Shown here piece after piece: positions 38,744 through 49,484 of a stretch of 64,000 bases of DNA. The stretch lies in NCBI RefSeq assembly GCF_025548535.1, contig NZ_JAJLQW010000001.1, forward strand, positions 1,116,001 to 1,180,000, read 5' to 3'. Below the pieces are notes generated by a model. That model was not told the DNA's origin and did not search any database. It was given only the letters and a program-made list of their open reading frames with translations. The number at the start of each line of letters is the position of its first letter. Position 1 is the stretch's first letter. This DNA is from Undibacterium sp. Jales W-56. Its GTDB lineage: Bacteria > Pseudomonadota > Gammaproteobacteria > Burkholderiales > Burkholderiaceae_D. Both the position numbers and the translations under genes were made by a program.

Positions 38744-39484
38744 ATGAAAAATAAAATGATTTTTGGTTTCCATGCCGTCACCTCCCGGATTCGTCATGAG
38801 GCCTCGTCGGTGGAAGAAATTTACGTCGACTCTTCACGCGTCGACGGCCGTATGAAAGATCTATTAAGTGCAGCAAAATCAGCCGGCGTACGGATTATCC
38901 AGGCAGATGATCAGCGTTTGTCGAGCATCGTCGGCACCCGTCGTCATCAGGGCGTGGTGGCCAAAGCCGGTGAATTATCGCTGGCGCGTAACCTCGATGA
39001 ATTACTGGATGCCATCGAAGGCCCGCCATTATTATTGATACTCGACGGTATTACCGATCCGCATAATCTCGGTGCATGTTTGCGGGTAGCGGATGGTGTC
39101 GGTGCACATGCCGTGATCGCACCGAAAGATAGAGCGGTAGGCTTAAATGCGACTGCCGCCAAAGTCGCCAGCGGCGCTGCCGAGACGGTGCCTTATATTA
39201 CCGTGACCAACCTCGCGCGCACCTTGCGTGAGTTGAAGGAGCGCGATATTTTCCTGGTGGGTACTTCGGACGATGTAGAGCAGACCATTTACGATGTGGA
39301 TTTTAAAGGCGGCATCGCTATTGTGATGGGTTCGGAAGGCGAGGGCATGCGCCGTTTGACGCGTGAGACTTGCGATCAACTGGTCAGTATTCCTATGTTC
39401 GGCTCAGTCGAAAGCCTGAACGTTTCTGTGGCGTCCGGCGTTTGTCTGTATGAGGCGCGCAGACAGCGTTTGCCGCGCGCTTAA
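38744..39484 (+). CDS. rlmB: 23S rRNA (guanosine-2'-O)-methyltransferase RlmB
   Basis: SpoU-family SPOUT enzyme methylating G2251 of 23S rRNA. The L30e-like N-terminal domain ('[20 protein letters not shown]') is followed by the SPOUT knot: '[20 protein letters not shown]' (motif 1), '[19 protein letters not shown]' (motif 2) and '[20 protein letters not shown]' (motif 3, quoted as 20). Length is 246 residues (E. coli 243). It lies 46 bases after rnr, the conserved rnr-rlmB pair. Confidence 0.96.
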   Translation: MKNKMIFGFHAVTSRIRHEASSVEEIYVDSSRVDGRMKDLLSAAKSAGVRIIQADDQRLSSIVGTRRHQGVVAKAGELSLARNLDELLDAIEGPPLLLILDGITDPHNLGACLRVADGVGAHAVIAPKDRAVGLNATAAKVASGAAETVPYITVTNLARTLRELKERDIFLVGTSDDVEQTIYDVDFKGGIAIVMGSEGEGMRRLTRETCDQLVSIPMFGSVESLNVSVASGVCLYEARRQRLPRA

Positions 39485-39597
39485 ACGCGCTTTGCTTTAT
39501 CCCAGTCATCTTGGCGCCGGCTTCACTGTTCATCGCCAGCACATTTTTGCTGAACGCGCTAAGATGCACTTCCTTATTTAGTTTTCCTTATTACTCC

Positions 39598-40344
39598 ATG
39601 TTCAGTCGTTTACGCGAAGATATTGCGAATATCATTCAACGAGATCCTGCTGCCCGCAACACTTGGGAAGTCATTACCTGCTATCCGGGCTTCCATGCAA
39701 TTTTGATGCATGGTTGGGCGCAATGGTGCTGGCAGCGTGGATTGAAATGGCTAGGGCGCTTTATATCGCATCTGGCACGTATTGTTACCGGCATTGAAAT
39801 TCATCCTGGCGCCACGATAGGACGCCGGGTTTTTATCGATCATGGCTTTGGCGTGGTAGTCGGTGAGACGGCGGAGATTGGCGACGACTGCACGATTTAT
39901 CAAGGCGTGACGCTGGGCGGTACGTCTTTGTCCAAAGGGGCAAAACGCCATCCTACGCTGGAGCAGGGCGTCATCGTCGGTGCCGGCGCCAAAGTTTTGG
40001 GCGGCTTTACCATTGGCGCCGGCGCAAAGATCGGCTCGAATTCGGTGGTCGTCAAGCCAGTGCCAGCCGGCGCGACTGCGGTAGGAAATCCTGCACATAT
40101 CATCAAAAAAGAAAGCGACGCGCAAACTGAGGCAACAGCGAATTTATTCAGTGCCTATGGCGTCACCTCGAATGGCGACGATCCGATTTCTAAAGTTTTG
40201 CATAAACTGATTGATCATGCGGTGTCACAGCAAGAGCAGATAGAGAAATTGACGGCGGCAATTGCGACTGCCGGGATTGCATGCGAGACCCAGCTATCGG
40301 CGGATAAACTGAACCCTGAACAAATCAATAGCCTGGTTGATTGA
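39598..40344 (+). CDS. cysE: Serine O-acetyltransferase
   Basis: Acetyl-CoA-dependent first step of cysteine synthesis from serine. The N-terminal helical domain '[20 protein letters not shown]' and '[16 protein letters not shown]' lead into a left-handed beta-helix with hexapeptide repeats ('[20 protein letters not shown]', '[17 protein letters not shown]', '[20 protein letters not shown]'). I use the ATG at 39598 (248 residues), which gives the family N-terminus; the frame upstream has no similarity. A roughly 70-residue C-terminal extension after the helix is longer than in minimal CysE (EpsC type). It is convergent with lpxH. Confidence 0.93.
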   Translation: MFSRLREDIANIIQRDPAARNTWEVITCYPGFHAILMHGWAQWCWQRGLKWLGRFISHLARIVTGIEIHPGATIGRRVFIDHGFGVVVGETAEIGDDCTIYQGVTLGGTSLSKGAKRHPTLEQGVIVGAGAKVLGGFTIGAGAKIGSNSVVVKPVPAGATAVGNPAHIIKKESDAQTEATANLFSAYGVTSNGDDPISKVLHKLIDHAVSQQEQIEKLTAAIATAGIACETQLSADKLNPEQINSLVD

Positions 40345-40425
40345 TGTTTTAAGCGAACAAGGCATACTCCCCATATTGTATGGAAAATATACCTTGCATC
40401 CGCAGTATTCTATTGGTTTTTGAAA

Positions 40426-40446
40426 ATATACTAGCTTAGAGTATAT
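40426..40446. terminator. AT-rich bidirectional hairpin between convergent cysE and lpxH
   Basis: ATATACT (40426-40432) and AGTATAT (40440-40446) form a perfect 7-base-pair stem with a 7-base loop. On the minus strand TTTTC follows. The stem is weak because it is AT-rich, so efficiency is doubtful. Confidence 0.4.
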
Positions 40447-40469
40447 GGTTGCCATGGACATAAATCAGG

Positions 40470-41255
40470 CTATGCGATGAGGGGTATACCATTCACGTCA
40501 AAACGAACAAAGCTGCCATCGTCATATAGCCCCAGCCAGCCGCCATGCACGGCCTCGATATCACATTCCCAATCCGGCAAGACATAACGGGTACCTTGTA
40601 CATGCTGGTGTATCGCCGGTCGGTGCGTGTGGCCGTGGATCATAATAGCAGCGCCGCTATCTGAAAACAGCTGGCTGATTGCCTCGGGACTCACATCCAT
40701 GATCGCCGCGGTTTTGCTTTGCTGTTCAATTTTACTGTCCTGACGCATGCCTTCAATCATCGCATTGCGTTCTGCTAAAGGCATACTGAGAAACTGATTG
40801 CGCCAAGCCGGTTGCCGCACCTGATTACGAAAGGCGATGTAGGCGACATCATCGGTACATTGTTCATCGCCATGTGCCAGCACGATTTTTTGATTCGCGA
40901 TGACTACCGTGCTTGGATCAGGCAGCAGCGTAGCGCCCGTTGCCATGGCAAATTGCTCACCAACCAAAAAATCGCGATTCCCGGCAATCCAATATACCCG
41001 GGTCCCGGCATCGCTGACGGCGCGCAGAGCTGCAACGATGTCGCTGTTAAAGGGCATCGCCATCGCATCGTCGCCAGCCCAGTATTCGAACAGATCGCCC
41101 AATAGAAAGAGCTGTTCGGCCTGGCTGCCATAGCGATTCAGGAAATCGAAAAAAGCCATCGCCGTTTTGGGTAGCGATGCGCGTAAATGGATGTCGGAAA
41201 CAAAAAGCGCAACCAACCCTGGTTGCGCTTTCGCGTGCTTGCGTTGATCAGTCAC
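40470..41255 (-). CDS. lpxH: UDP-2,3-diacylglucosamine diphosphatase LpxH
   Basis: Peripheral inner-membrane metallophosphoesterase of lipid A synthesis that makes lipid X from UDP-diacylglucosamine. Calcineurin-type motifs are 'LFVSDIHL', 'LFLLGDLFEYWAGDD', 'WIAGNRDFLVG', 'VLAHGDEQCTDD' and 'MIHGHTHRPAIH'. I choose the GTG at 41255 (261 residues), 28 bases after the ppiB stop. A longer frame starting at 41330 would overlap ppiB by 47 bases. E. coli LpxH is 240 residues. It is co-directional with ppiB and probably co-transcribed, as in many Betaproteobacteria. Confidence 0.93.
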   Translation of the reverse strand: MTDQRKHAKAQPGLVALFVSDIHLRASLPKTAMAFFDFLNRYGSQAEQLFLLGDLFEYWAGDDAMAMPFNSDIVAALRAVSDAGTRVYWIAGNRDFLVGEQFAMATGATLLPDPSTVVIANQKIVLAHGDEQCTDDVAYIAFRNQVRQPAWRNQFLSMPLAERNAMIEGMRQDSKIEQQSKTAAIMDVSPEAISQLFSDSGAAIMIHGHTHRPAIHQHVQGTRYVLPDWECDIEAVHGGWLGLYDDGSFVRFDVNGIPLIA

Positions 41256-41283
41256 TGTTAATTCATTCTTTTCAATGATCGAA

Positions 41284-41772
41284 TTAAACGACTTCAGCTT
41301 TTTCGATGACGACATTTTCAACTGGAACATCCTGGAACATGCCAGTACGTGTTGTTTTAACCGATTTGATTTTATCGACGATGTCTTTGCCTTCTGTTAC
41401 TGCGCCAAAAACGCAGTAGCCCCAGCCGTCCTGGCCTGGGTAGTCGAGGAAGCTGTTATTTGTGGTGTTGATGAAAAATTGCGCAGAAGCTGAATGCGGA
41501 TCGCCAGTCCGTGCCATGGCGATCGAGTAGCGTTGATTTTTCAAGCCATTTTTTGCTTCGTTTTCAATCGGAGCGTTGGTCGCTTTTTGCTTCATGCCCG
41601 GCTCAAAACCGCCGCCCTGGATCATGAAGCCGTCAATCACGCGATGAAAAATAGTGCCATTGTAGTGGCCTGCTTCAACATAGGCGATAAAGTTGGCGAC
41701 GGTTTTAGGGGCTTTTTCAGCATCGAGCTCGATTGTGATATTGCCATGATTAGTGGTCAGAATAACGGCCAT
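41284..41772 (-). CDS. ppiB: Cytoplasmic peptidyl-prolyl cis-trans isomerase (cyclophilin) PpiB
   Basis: Cyclophilin of 162 residues with no signal peptide, so cytosolic (E. coli PpiB 164). Active-site motifs are '[18 protein letters not shown]', '[17 protein letters not shown]' and '[18 protein letters not shown]'. The Trp seen in cyclosporin-sensitive cyclophilins is not evident. It lies downstream of the periplasmic paralogue on the same strand, 42 bases apart. Confidence 0.96.
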   Translation of the reverse strand: MAVILTTNHGNITIELDAEKAPKTVANFIAYVEAGHYNGTIFHRVIDGFMIQGGGFEPGMKQKATNAPIENEAKNGLKNQRYSIAMARTGDPHSASAQFFINTTNNSFLDYPGQDGWGYCVFGAVTEGKDIVDKIKSVKTTRTGMFQDVPVENVVIEKAEVV

Positions 41773-41814
41773 GATAGTCCTTGAAGAAGTAAAGAAAATT
41801 GATGTGATTGTATA

Positions 41815-42477
41815 TTATTTGAGTAACTTGGCAGATTCAATAATGACCGCTTTATTCGGGACATTTTGCATCATTCCCGATTCGCTGGTTTCCACCGCTT
41901 TGATCTTTTCGACGACATCCATACCCTTGATGACTTTGCCAAATGGGGTGTAGCCAGCGGTGGCCAGCAAGGCTTGCGTGCGCGGGGCGGTAACGACATT
42001 GCCTCTGCGCTCATATTGCACCGGGTCGCCTTCAGGCAATACCTGATGATTCAGAAAATCGTTGTCATTCACATTGATGAAGAATTGCGCCGTCGCAGAA
42101 TTAGGATCGTTGGTGCGCGCCATGGCGACGGTGCCGAGATCGTTTTTCAAACCGTGCTCCAGGGCGTATTTGGCCTCTAATGCGATGGGCTTGCCGGTCG
42201 ATTTTTCTTTCATGTTTTTATCAAAGCCGCCGCCCTGGATCATGAAGTTATCGATCACGCGGTGGAAGATAGTGCCGTTGTAATGCCCGGCTTTGACGTA
42301 GCGCAGGAAATTCTCGACGGTCTTAGGGGCAGCTTCTGGATGCAATTCAAGGACGATTTCGCCCAGGCTGGTTTTTAGCGCGACCTTAGGCAACGCTTCT
42401 GCCCATGCGATAGTAGTGCTAAGCAGCAATGCGGTGCTGGCGAAAAGAGTAACAATGTGACGACGGTTTAGTGACAT
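41815..42477 (-). CDS. ppiA: Periplasmic peptidyl-prolyl cis-trans isomerase (PpiA type)
   Basis: Exported cyclophilin of 220 residues. The ATG at 42477 has GAGGA 5 bases upstream and begins 'MSLNRRHIVTLFASTALLL', a signal peptide cleaved near 'AWA-EALP' (about residue 26). The catalytic segments '[18 protein letters not shown]' and 'ARTNDPNSATAQFFINVN' follow. Longer in-frame starts to 42564 overlap the L,D-transpeptidase gene and would bury the signal. It is 72% or so longer than the cyclophilin core only because of the signal and a loop '...LPEGDPVQYERRGNVV'. Confidence 0.92.
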   Translation of the reverse strand: MSLNRRHIVTLFASTALLLSTTIAWAEALPKVALKTSLGEIVLELHPEAAPKTVENFLRYVKAGHYNGTIFHRVIDNFMIQGGGFDKNMKEKSTGKPIALEAKYALEHGLKNDLGTVAMARTNDPNSATAQFFINVNDNDFLNHQVLPEGDPVQYERRGNVVTAPRTQALLATAGYTPFGKVIKGMDVVEKIKAVETSESGMMQNVPNKAVIIESAKLLK

Positions 42478-42493
42478 AGTTTTCCTCGAAATA

Positions 42494-43762
42494 TCAAACT
42501 TGTGCTTCATAGATGATTCTCCATTTTGCCGCTTCCTTGATCCAATATTGCCGCTTTCGGACACTGGTTTTACTCTTGCTTGCCGTCGTTTCCTGGGTAA
42601 AGGTGCTGACGATCATTTCATCTTTTCCAGGATAGCGAAACTGCGTAACTTCTTTTAGCTTGATCGACAGATTATGCAGGCCTTCCATCGCCTGTTGCTG
42701 CTTGGGAAACCAGACATTCAGATTGTCGCCCTGAATAGTCTTAAAGTTCCTTGAATAATTATTCAGCAGGCGATTCGGGTTTTGACTTTCCAGGTCAGTA
42801 CGCCAGTCTTCCAGCATTTTACTCGCCGATTGCTTATCTGCATTCCATTTTGTGAAGTTGGAAAATTCGACTTGCTCGCTGATGATGACCGGGGTTTTCC
42901 CGATGTCGATCATGGCGGCAATTCTCAGGAAATCGGGGTTGGTCAGGACCACGCAACCGTCAGAGGCCAGTGGCGGACGACTGAAGTTTTCTGAGGGTAC
43001 GCCATGCAACCAGATGCCGGAACCGCTTCTGCCATTGATTTTATCCCACTCATTCGGATAATTAATCGGCAGCGCACCCGGACCATAAAAATCGGGAAGT
43101 TTTGATCCGGCCAGACGGCTGGTGATGTAGTACACGCCTACCGGCGTTTTTTGATCACCTTCTTTATTTTTATTGATGCCGAATTTGCCCTGACTGACGT
43201 AAAAATCAGTTACAAATTTAGGTTGTCCGGCATTGTTTTCATAAAGATATAAGCGCGATTTTTTGGCATCCATGATCAAGATTTGTTTTTGATCGTCGCG
43301 CAGTTGCAAAATATTGCGTGGAATAAGATCTGGGTCCGGTTTTTCGCGGATTGATTTTAGTCGTGCGTAGGCTTCGTCTCGCAAATCCTTGAGTTTTTCT
43401 GGCGATGCATTAGAGTTGCCGCCGAAGCTGTTAACTTGCTTGGTGTGCATCAGAAGCAGGTCGCCACGGATCAGGTGGCCTAGCTGAAAATTCGGGTAGG
43501 CTTCGACCAACTCATCGGCTTTTAATTGGGCTTGTTGCAGCTTATTTGCAGCCAGGCTTTTATAGACTTCAAGTAACAGAAAATCTGGATTGGGAAGATG
43601 CTGGCTTGCTTCTGGTGTAATGGATTTTTCGACCCGTGACTTGGCATGCGATAGCGTAGGCGCACTCATGAGTGCAATCGGTATCAGCGATAAAAAAACG
43701 GCAATAAGGTATTTCCCGCATCTTAAGGACAGGGAAGGCAAAAACAGGACAGAGCGATACAT
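42494..43762 (-). CDS. L,D-transpeptidase family protein (YkuD) with NTF2-like C-terminal domain
   Basis: Exported peptidoglycan-modifying enzyme of 422 residues. The N-terminal signal/anchor (about 1-40) is followed by a helical region of about 100 residues and then a YkuD domain (about 155-300). The catalytic signature is H253 in 'GIWLHGVPS' and C270 in 'ASDGCVVLTN'. The last roughly 110 residues form an NTF2/SnoaL-like domain ('LEDWRTDLESQNPNRLLNNY' to 'RQYWIKEAAKWRIIYEAQV'). Its ATG overlaps the stop of the upstream TPR gene (ATGA), so translation is coupled. It is probably a cross-linking or protein-anchoring enzyme; the donor and acceptor are unknown. Confidence 0.9.
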   Translation of the reverse strand: MYRSVLFLPSLSLRCGKYLIAVFLSLIPIALMSAPTLSHAKSRVEKSITPEASQHLPNPDFLLLEVYKSLAANKLQQAQLKADELVEAYPNFQLGHLIRGDLLLMHTKQVNSFGGNSNASPEKLKDLRDEAYARLKSIREKPDPDLIPRNILQLRDDQKQILIMDAKKSRLYLYENNAGQPKFVTDFYVSQGKFGINKNKEGDQKTPVGVYYITSRLAGSKLPDFYGPGALPINYPNEWDKINGRSGSGIWLHGVPSENFSRPPLASDGCVVLTNPDFLRIAAMIDIGKTPVIISEQVEFSNFTKWNADKQSASKMLEDWRTDLESQNPNRLLNNYSRNFKTIQGDNLNVWFPKQQQAMEGLHNLSIKLKEVTQFRYPGKDEMIVSTFTQETTASKSKTSVRKRQYWIKEAAKWRIIYEAQV

Positions 43763-44793
43763 CAGTTACCCGCGCGCTCCTGCTTGATCAGCCATTTGCC
43801 GTCTTGCTTGACCATGGATAAGGATTTGCGGCTATTCGCTGTCAATTGGTCCGAGCTATAGATTTGTCGGAACTTGACTGTAGCGTTATTGCCGTCCACA
43901 GACACTTTTGGGGATTCGATTTTGACGCTGATGTGACCTTTACCTTCAATACGTGCGCGACGCTCGTCCGCCCAGGCTTTGCGCGATTCCCCTTTGGGAG
44001 TTTCAAAGTCTTTTGCATAGTGCGCTAAATAGGTGCCGGTATCTTTGCCGCTCCAGGCTTTAGCCCAATTTTCGACGGCTTTAAGAACCTCATCCTGATC
44101 GCTATTGACTGGGGCAACGGTAGGTTTGCTGGCAATTTTTGCTTCAGCTTTTTCTTGTTTGCTTGATTCTGGTTCTACTTTGGCGGCTGCGGTTTTGGCT
44201 GGACTTGCTGCAGCGACAGTGGCGGAGCTGACGGCAGTTTTTGGATTAGTCCCACCTGTCGTATTGCCTATCAGGTTTTTCACTAAAGTCAGTTTGAGTT
44301 TGGCGCCGGAGTTGCCTGAGTCGAGTTGCAATGCTTTGTCATACGACTGGCTAGCTAATTTTGCGTATACATCGCCCAGATTTTCGTGGGCGGTACCGTA
44401 AGTTGGATTAGTGCGTATCGCCATTTCCAGGGCAGCGCGCGCTTTATCGTATTGAGCGCTGGAGGCATACAGCACGGCCAGATTGTTATACGGCTCAGGC
44501 AGTTCAGGGTAATCGTCGGTTAATTTTGAGAATACGGTAATTGCCTCAGTCGATTTATTTTGTTCCGTCAGTATCAATCCCTTTAAAAAACGTAATTGCG
44601 CATCTTTTGGGCGTTGCGCCAAGATGGCATCTACTTTTTGCAGTGCTTCAGCCGTTTGTCCTGCACGAAAAAGCTTTGCGATATCGGATGAGTCGTCTGC
44701 AAAAGAGGGGAGTGACATGAGTGCAAGAGACAGACTGGATAATGCAAAAACACTTTGAGCAAGGTGGCGCATAGTAAATGGACTTGGTTTCAT
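43762..44793 (-). CDS. Periplasmic TPR protein with NTF2-like C-terminal domain
   Basis: Signal peptide 'MRHLAQSVFALSSLSLALMS' with likely cleavage at 'SFA-DD', then three or four tetratricopeptide repeats ('LFRAGQTAEALQKVDAILAQ', 'PYNNLAVLYASSAQYDKARA', 'GTAHENLGDVYAKLASQSY'), an Ala/Lys/Glu-rich linker, and a C-terminal NTF2-like domain of about 110 residues ('LKAVENWAKAWSGKDTGTYL' to 'QDGKWLIKQERAG'). The start is uncertain: in-frame ATGs at 44811, 44793 and 44772 all keep the signal, and none has a strong ribosome binding site. It is coupled to the downstream L,D-transpeptidase and probably works with it at the cell wall. Confidence 0.82.
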   Translation of the reverse strand: MKPSPFTMRHLAQSVFALSSLSLALMSLPSFADDSSDIAKLFRAGQTAEALQKVDAILAQRPKDAQLRFLKGLILTEQNKSTEAITVFSKLTDDYPELPEPYNNLAVLYASSAQYDKARAALEMAIRTNPTYGTAHENLGDVYAKLASQSYDKALQLDSGNSGAKLKLTLVKNLIGNTTGGTNPKTAVSSATVAAASPAKTAAAKVEPESSKQEKAEAKIASKPTVAPVNSDQDEVLKAVENWAKAWSGKDTGTYLAHYAKDFETPKGESRKAWADERRARIEGKGHISVKIESPKVSVDGNNATVKFRQIYSSDQLTANSRKSLSMVKQDGKWLIKQERAGN

Positions 44794-44978
44794 TGGGGAA
44801 CTGGGGAACATTGGTTCAGCAATGTTATACTGAATATAAAGCGACATCTTAACAAAGATGCGCACAAAATGGGTTTTTGGCACGCTTTGACGTCAACTGT
44901 CAGCTACAGATAGTTTGAAATTGAATCAGTTGGCGCACATTCGAACAAAAATCACAAAAAACAATTCACACGCAGCTC

Positions 44979-46370
44979 ATGACTAAGCAAAAAATATATA
45001 ACTCCCTGACCCGCGAAAAACAAATTTTTGTTCCAATTGAGCCTGGCAAGATCCGCATGTATGTCTGCGGGATGACGGTGTATGACTACTGCCACCTTGG
45101 GCATGCGCGCGTCATGGTGGTATTTGATATGGTGCAGCGCTGGTTGAGAAGTTCTGGTTTTGATGTGACCTACGTCCGTAATATTACTGATATTGATGAC
45201 AAAATCATTAAACGGGCAGTGGAAAATGGCGAGACTATCTCCCAGCTAACCAATCGTTTCATTGACTACATGAATGAGGATGCGCAGGCTTTGGGCGTAC
45301 AGGCACCGGATCATGCACCGAGAGCGACACAATATATTCCGCAGATGTTGCAATTGATTGCCCGATTGGAGAACAATGGTTTGGCATACCAGGCGACCGA
45401 CGGCGATGTGAATTATTCTGTGCGCGATTTTGTGGGTTATGGGAAATTATCCGGCAAGTCTTTGGACGATTTGCGCGCCGGTGAACGTATTGATATCAAT
45501 ACTGGTAAGCGTGATCCTTTGGATTTTGTCCTGTGGAAATCAGCCAAAGACGCAGAGCCAGCCGAAGTAAAATGGGAGTCCCCATGGGGCACGGGCCGAC
45601 CTGGCTGGCATATTGAATGTTCCGCAATGGCGAGCGAATTGTTGGGGCGGCATTTTGATATTCATGGTGGCGGGCAAGATTTGCAATTTCCGCATCACGA
45701 AAATGAGATCGCTCAATCCGAAGGCGCGCATCAACATACTTTTGTGAATTATTGGATGCATAACGGCTTCGTGCGTCTGGATAATGAAAAAATGTCTAAA
45801 TCCCTAGGCAATTTTTTCACGATACGCGATGTGCTGAAAAGATACGATCCTGAAGTTGTGCGTTTTTTCATTCTCCGGGCACACTATCGCAGCCCCTTAA
45901 ATTATTCTGATGCGCATTTAGATGATGCGAAAGCTGCGTTATCCCGCTTATATACGGCGTTGAAAGAAACGGTCAGCGACGAGCTGCCGCTGGATTATGA
46001 AGATGACTATGCGAAACGCTTCGCAGAAGCGATGTTTGACGACTTCAATACGCCTATCGCTATTTCGGTTTTGTTTGACCTTGCAAACGATCTGAACAAG
46101 ACCAGGTCACCTCAGTCAGCTCGCCAATTAAAGGCTTTGGCCGGCACCATAGGTTTATTGCAGCGTTTGCCAAATGATTATTTACATGCGTCACCGCAAT
46201 TATCTGATGTCGATGAGCTAAAGCATATTCAAGCCAGGATAGATGCACGTATCGAAGCCAAAAAGGCCAAAAATTTTGCGGAGTCCGATCGTATCCGTAA
46301 CGAATTGCTTGGCGAGGGCATTGTTCTTGAGGACAAGGCTGGCGGATTGACTGAGTGGCGCAGGGTATGA
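44979..46370 (+). CDS. cysS: Cysteinyl-tRNA synthetase
   Basis: Class I aminoacyl-tRNA synthetase charging tRNA-Cys. The zinc Cys and HIGH motif are in '[20 protein letters not shown]' (HLGH), with '[16 protein letters not shown]' and '[13 protein letters not shown]' as further zinc ligands and 'KMSKSLGNF' as the KMSKS loop. Length is 463 residues (E. coli 461). It is divergent from the TPR gene. The stop overlaps the ATG of the glycosylase gene. Confidence 0.97.
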   Translation: MTKQKIYNSLTREKQIFVPIEPGKIRMYVCGMTVYDYCHLGHARVMVVFDMVQRWLRSSGFDVTYVRNITDIDDKIIKRAVENGETISQLTNRFIDYMNEDAQALGVQAPDHAPRATQYIPQMLQLIARLENNGLAYQATDGDVNYSVRDFVGYGKLSGKSLDDLRAGERIDINTGKRDPLDFVLWKSAKDAEPAEVKWESPWGTGRPGWHIECSAMASELLGRHFDIHGGGQDLQFPHHENEIAQSEGAHQHTFVNYWMHNGFVRLDNEKMSKSLGNFFTIRDVLKRYDPEVVRFFILRAHYRSPLNYSDAHLDDAKAALSRLYTALKETVSDELPLDYEDDYAKRFAEAMFDDFNTPIAISVLFDLANDLNKTRSPQSARQLKALAGTIGLLQRLPNDYLHASPQLSDVDELKHIQARIDARIEAKKAKNFAESDRIRNELLGEGIVLEDKAGGLTEWRRV

Positions 46371-47026
46371 GTAGCTCCGATAAGCCAGTGAATCCAGTAA
46401 AAACATTGCCACAAGTTCCAGAGTATTGGGAGAGTGCCAAGATTGAGTTGATGAAGCGCGATAGAATTATGCGCAAGCTGATTCCTCAGTTCGGCGATTT
46501 GTATTTAGTCGGACGTGATGATCCCTTCACAACCTTGACGCGCTCGATTGTTGCCCAGCAGATTTCAGTGAAGTCGGCGGATGCGCTGTGGCAGCGTTTT
46601 CTCGAACTTTGTCCAAAATGCACTTATGCACAGGTTTTAAAAGCAGGAAACGAGAAACTATTAGCTTGCGGTTTATCCAAGCGTAAAACGGAATATATTC
46701 TAGACTTAGCAGAGCACTTTAAAGAAAAAAGAGTTCATGTTGATAATTGGGCGGAGATGGCAGATGAAGACGTTATTTCGGAGTTGATACAAATTCGAGG
46801 GATAGGACGCTGGACAGCAGAGATGTTTTTGATATTTAATCTGCTCCGTCCGAATATTTTGCCTTTAGATGATCCTGGTTTGCTCAAAGGCATTAGCAGT
46901 AATTATTTTTCAGGTGAACCGGTTTCCCGTAGCGATGCAAGAGAGGTTGCCGCGAACTGGGGGCCGTGGTGTACAGTAGCGACCTGGTATCTATGGCGTA
47001 GCCTGGATCCCGTTACTGAATCGTAA
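46367..47026 (+). CDS. DNA-3-methyladenine glycosylase II (AlkA-type, HhH-GPD)
   Basis: Base-excision-repair glycosylase of 219 residues removing alkylated purines. The HhH-GPD fold is marked by '[20 protein letters not shown]', the hairpin '[15 protein letters not shown]' and the catalytic Asp region '[12 protein letters not shown]'. There is no iron-sulphur cluster, unlike Nth and MutY. It lacks the N-terminal AlkA domain, so it resembles the compact MAG/Mag1-like enzymes. I start at 46367, an ATG overlapping the cysS stop (ATGA). The neighbouring accA lies 49 bases downstream. Confidence 0.9.
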   Translation: MSSSDKPVNPVKTLPQVPEYWESAKIELMKRDRIMRKLIPQFGDLYLVGRDDPFTTLTRSIVAQQISVKSADALWQRFLELCPKCTYAQVLKAGNEKLLACGLSKRKTEYILDLAEHFKEKRVHVDNWAEMADEDVISELIQIRGIGRWTAEMFLIFNLLRPNILPLDDPGLLKGISSNYFSGEPVSRSDAREVAANWGPWCTVATWYLWRSLDPVTES

Positions 47027-47075
47027 TTTTAAGTAAAGCTTATTTTCAACGTAGCTTGAAATAGTAGGAGGCACA

Positions 47076-48050
47076 ATGACTAAAACGACATTCCTGGGGT
47101 TTGAGCAATCTATTGCAGAACTTGAAACAAAAATCGAAGAATTGCGCTTTGTGCAAGACGATTCTGCCGTAGATATTTCTGAGGAAATCGACAGACTCTC
47201 AAAAAAGAGTCAGATGTTGACCAAAGATGTCTATGCAAAACTGACTCCATGGCAGGTTTCGCAAATTTCACGTCATCCACAGCGTCCTTATACGATGGAC
47301 TATGTGAATCAGATTTTTACGGATTTTCACGAATTACATGGCGACCGTAGCTTTGCCGACGACCAGTCGATCGTTGGCGGCTTGGCGCGTTTTAACGGTC
47401 AGGCCTGTATGGTCATGGGACATCAAAAGGGACGTGATACCAAAGAACGTGCAATGCGTAATTTTGGTATGCCTAAGCCTGAGGGGTATCGTAAAGCCAT
47501 GCGTCTGATGAAGCTGGCTGAGAAATTTAATATTCCGGTATTTACCTTTATTGACACTACCGGTGCGTGGCCAGGTATTGATGCTGAAGAGCGCGGACAG
47601 TCCGAGGCGATCGGGCATAATTTGTACGTCATGGCGGAATTGAAAGTACCTTTGATTACCACCATCATCGGTGAAGGCGGTTCGGGCGGCGCGCTGGCGC
47701 TGGCGGTTGGCGATGCCGTTTTGATGTTGCAATACGCAACTTATTCCGTGATTTCTCCTGAGGGTTGTGCATCCATATTGTGGAAAACCTCGGATCGTGC
47801 CTCTGATGCGGCCGAAGCGCTTGGGTTAACGGCGCATCGCTTGAAAGCCATGGGTCTGATTGATAAAATTATTAATGAGCCTTTAGGTGGTGCGCATCGT
47901 GATCCTAAGCAGATGTGTGCTCTGGTGAAGCGGGCTTTAGCTGATACCTTGCGCCAGTTTCAGGGATTGAAAACAAAGGATTTGCTTACAGCACGCCATG
48001 AAAAGCTGATGAGTTATGGTAAGTTCAAGGAAACAAAACTGTCAGAATGA
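47076..48050 (+). CDS. accA: Acetyl-CoA carboxylase carboxyltransferase subunit alpha
   Basis: Forms the carboxyltransferase with AccD in the first committed step of fatty-acid synthesis. The coiled N-terminus '[17 protein letters not shown]', then '[13 protein letters not shown]', '[20 protein letters not shown]', '[20 protein letters not shown]' and '[20 protein letters not shown]' are all AccA signatures. Length is 324 residues (E. coli 319). AGGAGG precedes the ATG by 5 bases. The stop overlaps the tilS start. Confidence 0.98.
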   Translation: MTKTTFLGFEQSIAELETKIEELRFVQDDSAVDISEEIDRLSKKSQMLTKDVYAKLTPWQVSQISRHPQRPYTMDYVNQIFTDFHELHGDRSFADDQSIVGGLARFNGQACMVMGHQKGRDTKERAMRNFGMPKPEGYRKAMRLMKLAEKFNIPVFTFIDTTGAWPGIDAEERGQSEAIGHNLYVMAELKVPLITTIIGEGGSGGALALAVGDAVLMLQYATYSVISPEGCASILWKTSDRASDAAEALGLTAHRLKAMGLIDKIINEPLGGAHRDPKQMCALVKRALADTLRQFQGLKTKDLLTARHEKLMSYGKFKETKLSE

Positions 48051-49444
48051 CGGTAGTTAACAATGAGCGTACGTTGATTGATCATTTTCGACGTACGCTT
48101 GAGCAGATACTGCAAATAAATGATATCAATCTAAACGATACAGGTTTGGCTGTCGCATACAGCGGCGGATTAGATTCTTCCGTGTTGCTCGATCTGGCAA
48201 AAACATTTTGTCAGAGTCAAAATATTCCTCTTTTTGCTTTTCACATTCATCATGGATTAAGTCCGAATGCAGATGACTGGCTTATCCATTGCTCGCAAAA
48301 ATGCGCATCGATTGGAGCGACTTTTGTGGGTAAAAAAGTAGTTCTTGAAAATACAAATAAGGATGGAGTGGAAGCCTCAGCCAGAGAGGCGAGGTATAAG
48401 AGTCTCGGAGTTTTGTGCGCAGAATATAAATTGCCATTGATGCTGACGGCACATCATCAAGATGATCAGGCGGAGACTGTATTACTTCAACTATTGCGTG
48501 GCTCAGGCGTTGCCGGATTGTCTGGCATGGATTTATTTAACCGGGCGCCGAAACTATTGTGCAATGACACGCTATTGATGGCCAGACCGTTGTTGGGTAA
48601 CCCTCGGCAGACAATGGTCGAGTATGCTGCTGCCAATGCGATTGCCTATGTGGAGGATGAGTCCAATGTCGATGTCCGGTATGTCAGGAATGCGCTGCGC
48701 CATCAAATCATGCCTATCTTGTCCTCCATTGCGCCTGGTTATGCTGAGCGGCTATCCAGAAGTGCCACGCATGCCCAATCGACCAATAGACTGTTGATGA
48801 ATATTGCAAAACAAGATCTTGATGCATGCAAGATAGAGAATGCATTGGATATTTCGCGCGTAGTTGAGCTGGGAAATGATCGTATCGATAATTTGCTGCG
48901 TTTTTGGCTGGCAGAGAAAGGTTCCCGGATGCCAACTACAGCGCGCTTAGCCGAGCTGCGTCATCAACTTTTTGAAGGGCGCGCCGATGCAAGGATCAGT
49001 GTTTATCACGAGAGCTTGGGAATACATCGGTATAAAAACAAAATCTATGCAACATCAAGGGATGCGATAAAAATTGCAGATGTGCCGCCGCTGCAATTTA
49101 AATGGAGTGGGGAATCGTCAATCGAGTTCTCTGACTTTGGTGGGACGCTTCACTTTGAGGACGCCGATGCAGGCATTTCTGCAGACTGGTTACAAGCACA
49201 CATTCTGACGATACATGCACGTCAGGGCGGTGAGCGTTTAAAGCTGGCGCTCAATCGCCCAAGCCGTGATATCAAAAGCCATTATCAAAGCTTGGAAATT
49301 CCATTTTGGGATAGAGATCGATTACCGTTTATTTCTCATGAGGGCAAACTATTGTTCGCGGCAGGCATTGGGGTGGATGCAAGATTTCTTGGCGATTCGC
49401 CAGGCCAATTCATCAGCTTACGCTGGGAATTCGTTATTCAATAG
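48047..49444 (+). CDS. tilS: tRNA(Ile)-lysidine synthase TilS
   Basis: Converts C34 of the AUA-reading tRNA-Ile to lysidine. The PP-loop '[16 protein letters not shown]' (SGGLDSS at about 39-45), '[20 protein letters not shown]' and '[20 protein letters not shown]' are typical, followed by the substrate-binding middle domain and the C-terminal domain ('[10 protein letters not shown]' and '[11 protein letters not shown]'). Length is 465 residues. The ATG overlaps the accA stop, the common accA-tilS arrangement of Betaproteobacteria. Confidence 0.95.
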   Translation: MTVVNNERTLIDHFRRTLEQILQINDINLNDTGLAVAYSGGLDSSVLLDLAKTFCQSQNIPLFAFHIHHGLSPNADDWLIHCSQKCASIGATFVGKKVVLENTNKDGVEASAREARYKSLGVLCAEYKLPLMLTAHHQDDQAETVLLQLLRGSGVAGLSGMDLFNRAPKLLCNDTLLMARPLLGNPRQTMVEYAAANAIAYVEDESNVDVRYVRNALRHQIMPILSSIAPGYAERLSRSATHAQSTNRLLMNIAKQDLDACKIENALDISRVVELGNDRIDNLLRFWLAEKGSRMPTTARLAELRHQLFEGRADARISVYHESLGIHRYKNKIYATSRDAIKIADVPPLQFKWSGESSIEFSDFGGTLHFEDADAGISADWLQAHILTIHARQGGERLKLALNRPSRDIKSHYQSLEIPFWDRDRLPFISHEGKLLFAAGIGVDARFLGDSPGQFISLRWEFVIQ

Positions 49445-49484
49445 CTCAATATTTCCATAATTTCGACAAGAAGTAGCCAATTAT

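Noticed and set aside
40470..41330. Longer lpxH frame starting at 41330
   Set aside because: It would overlap ppiB by 47 bases, and the extra residues do not resemble LpxH. GTG at 41255 is preferred.
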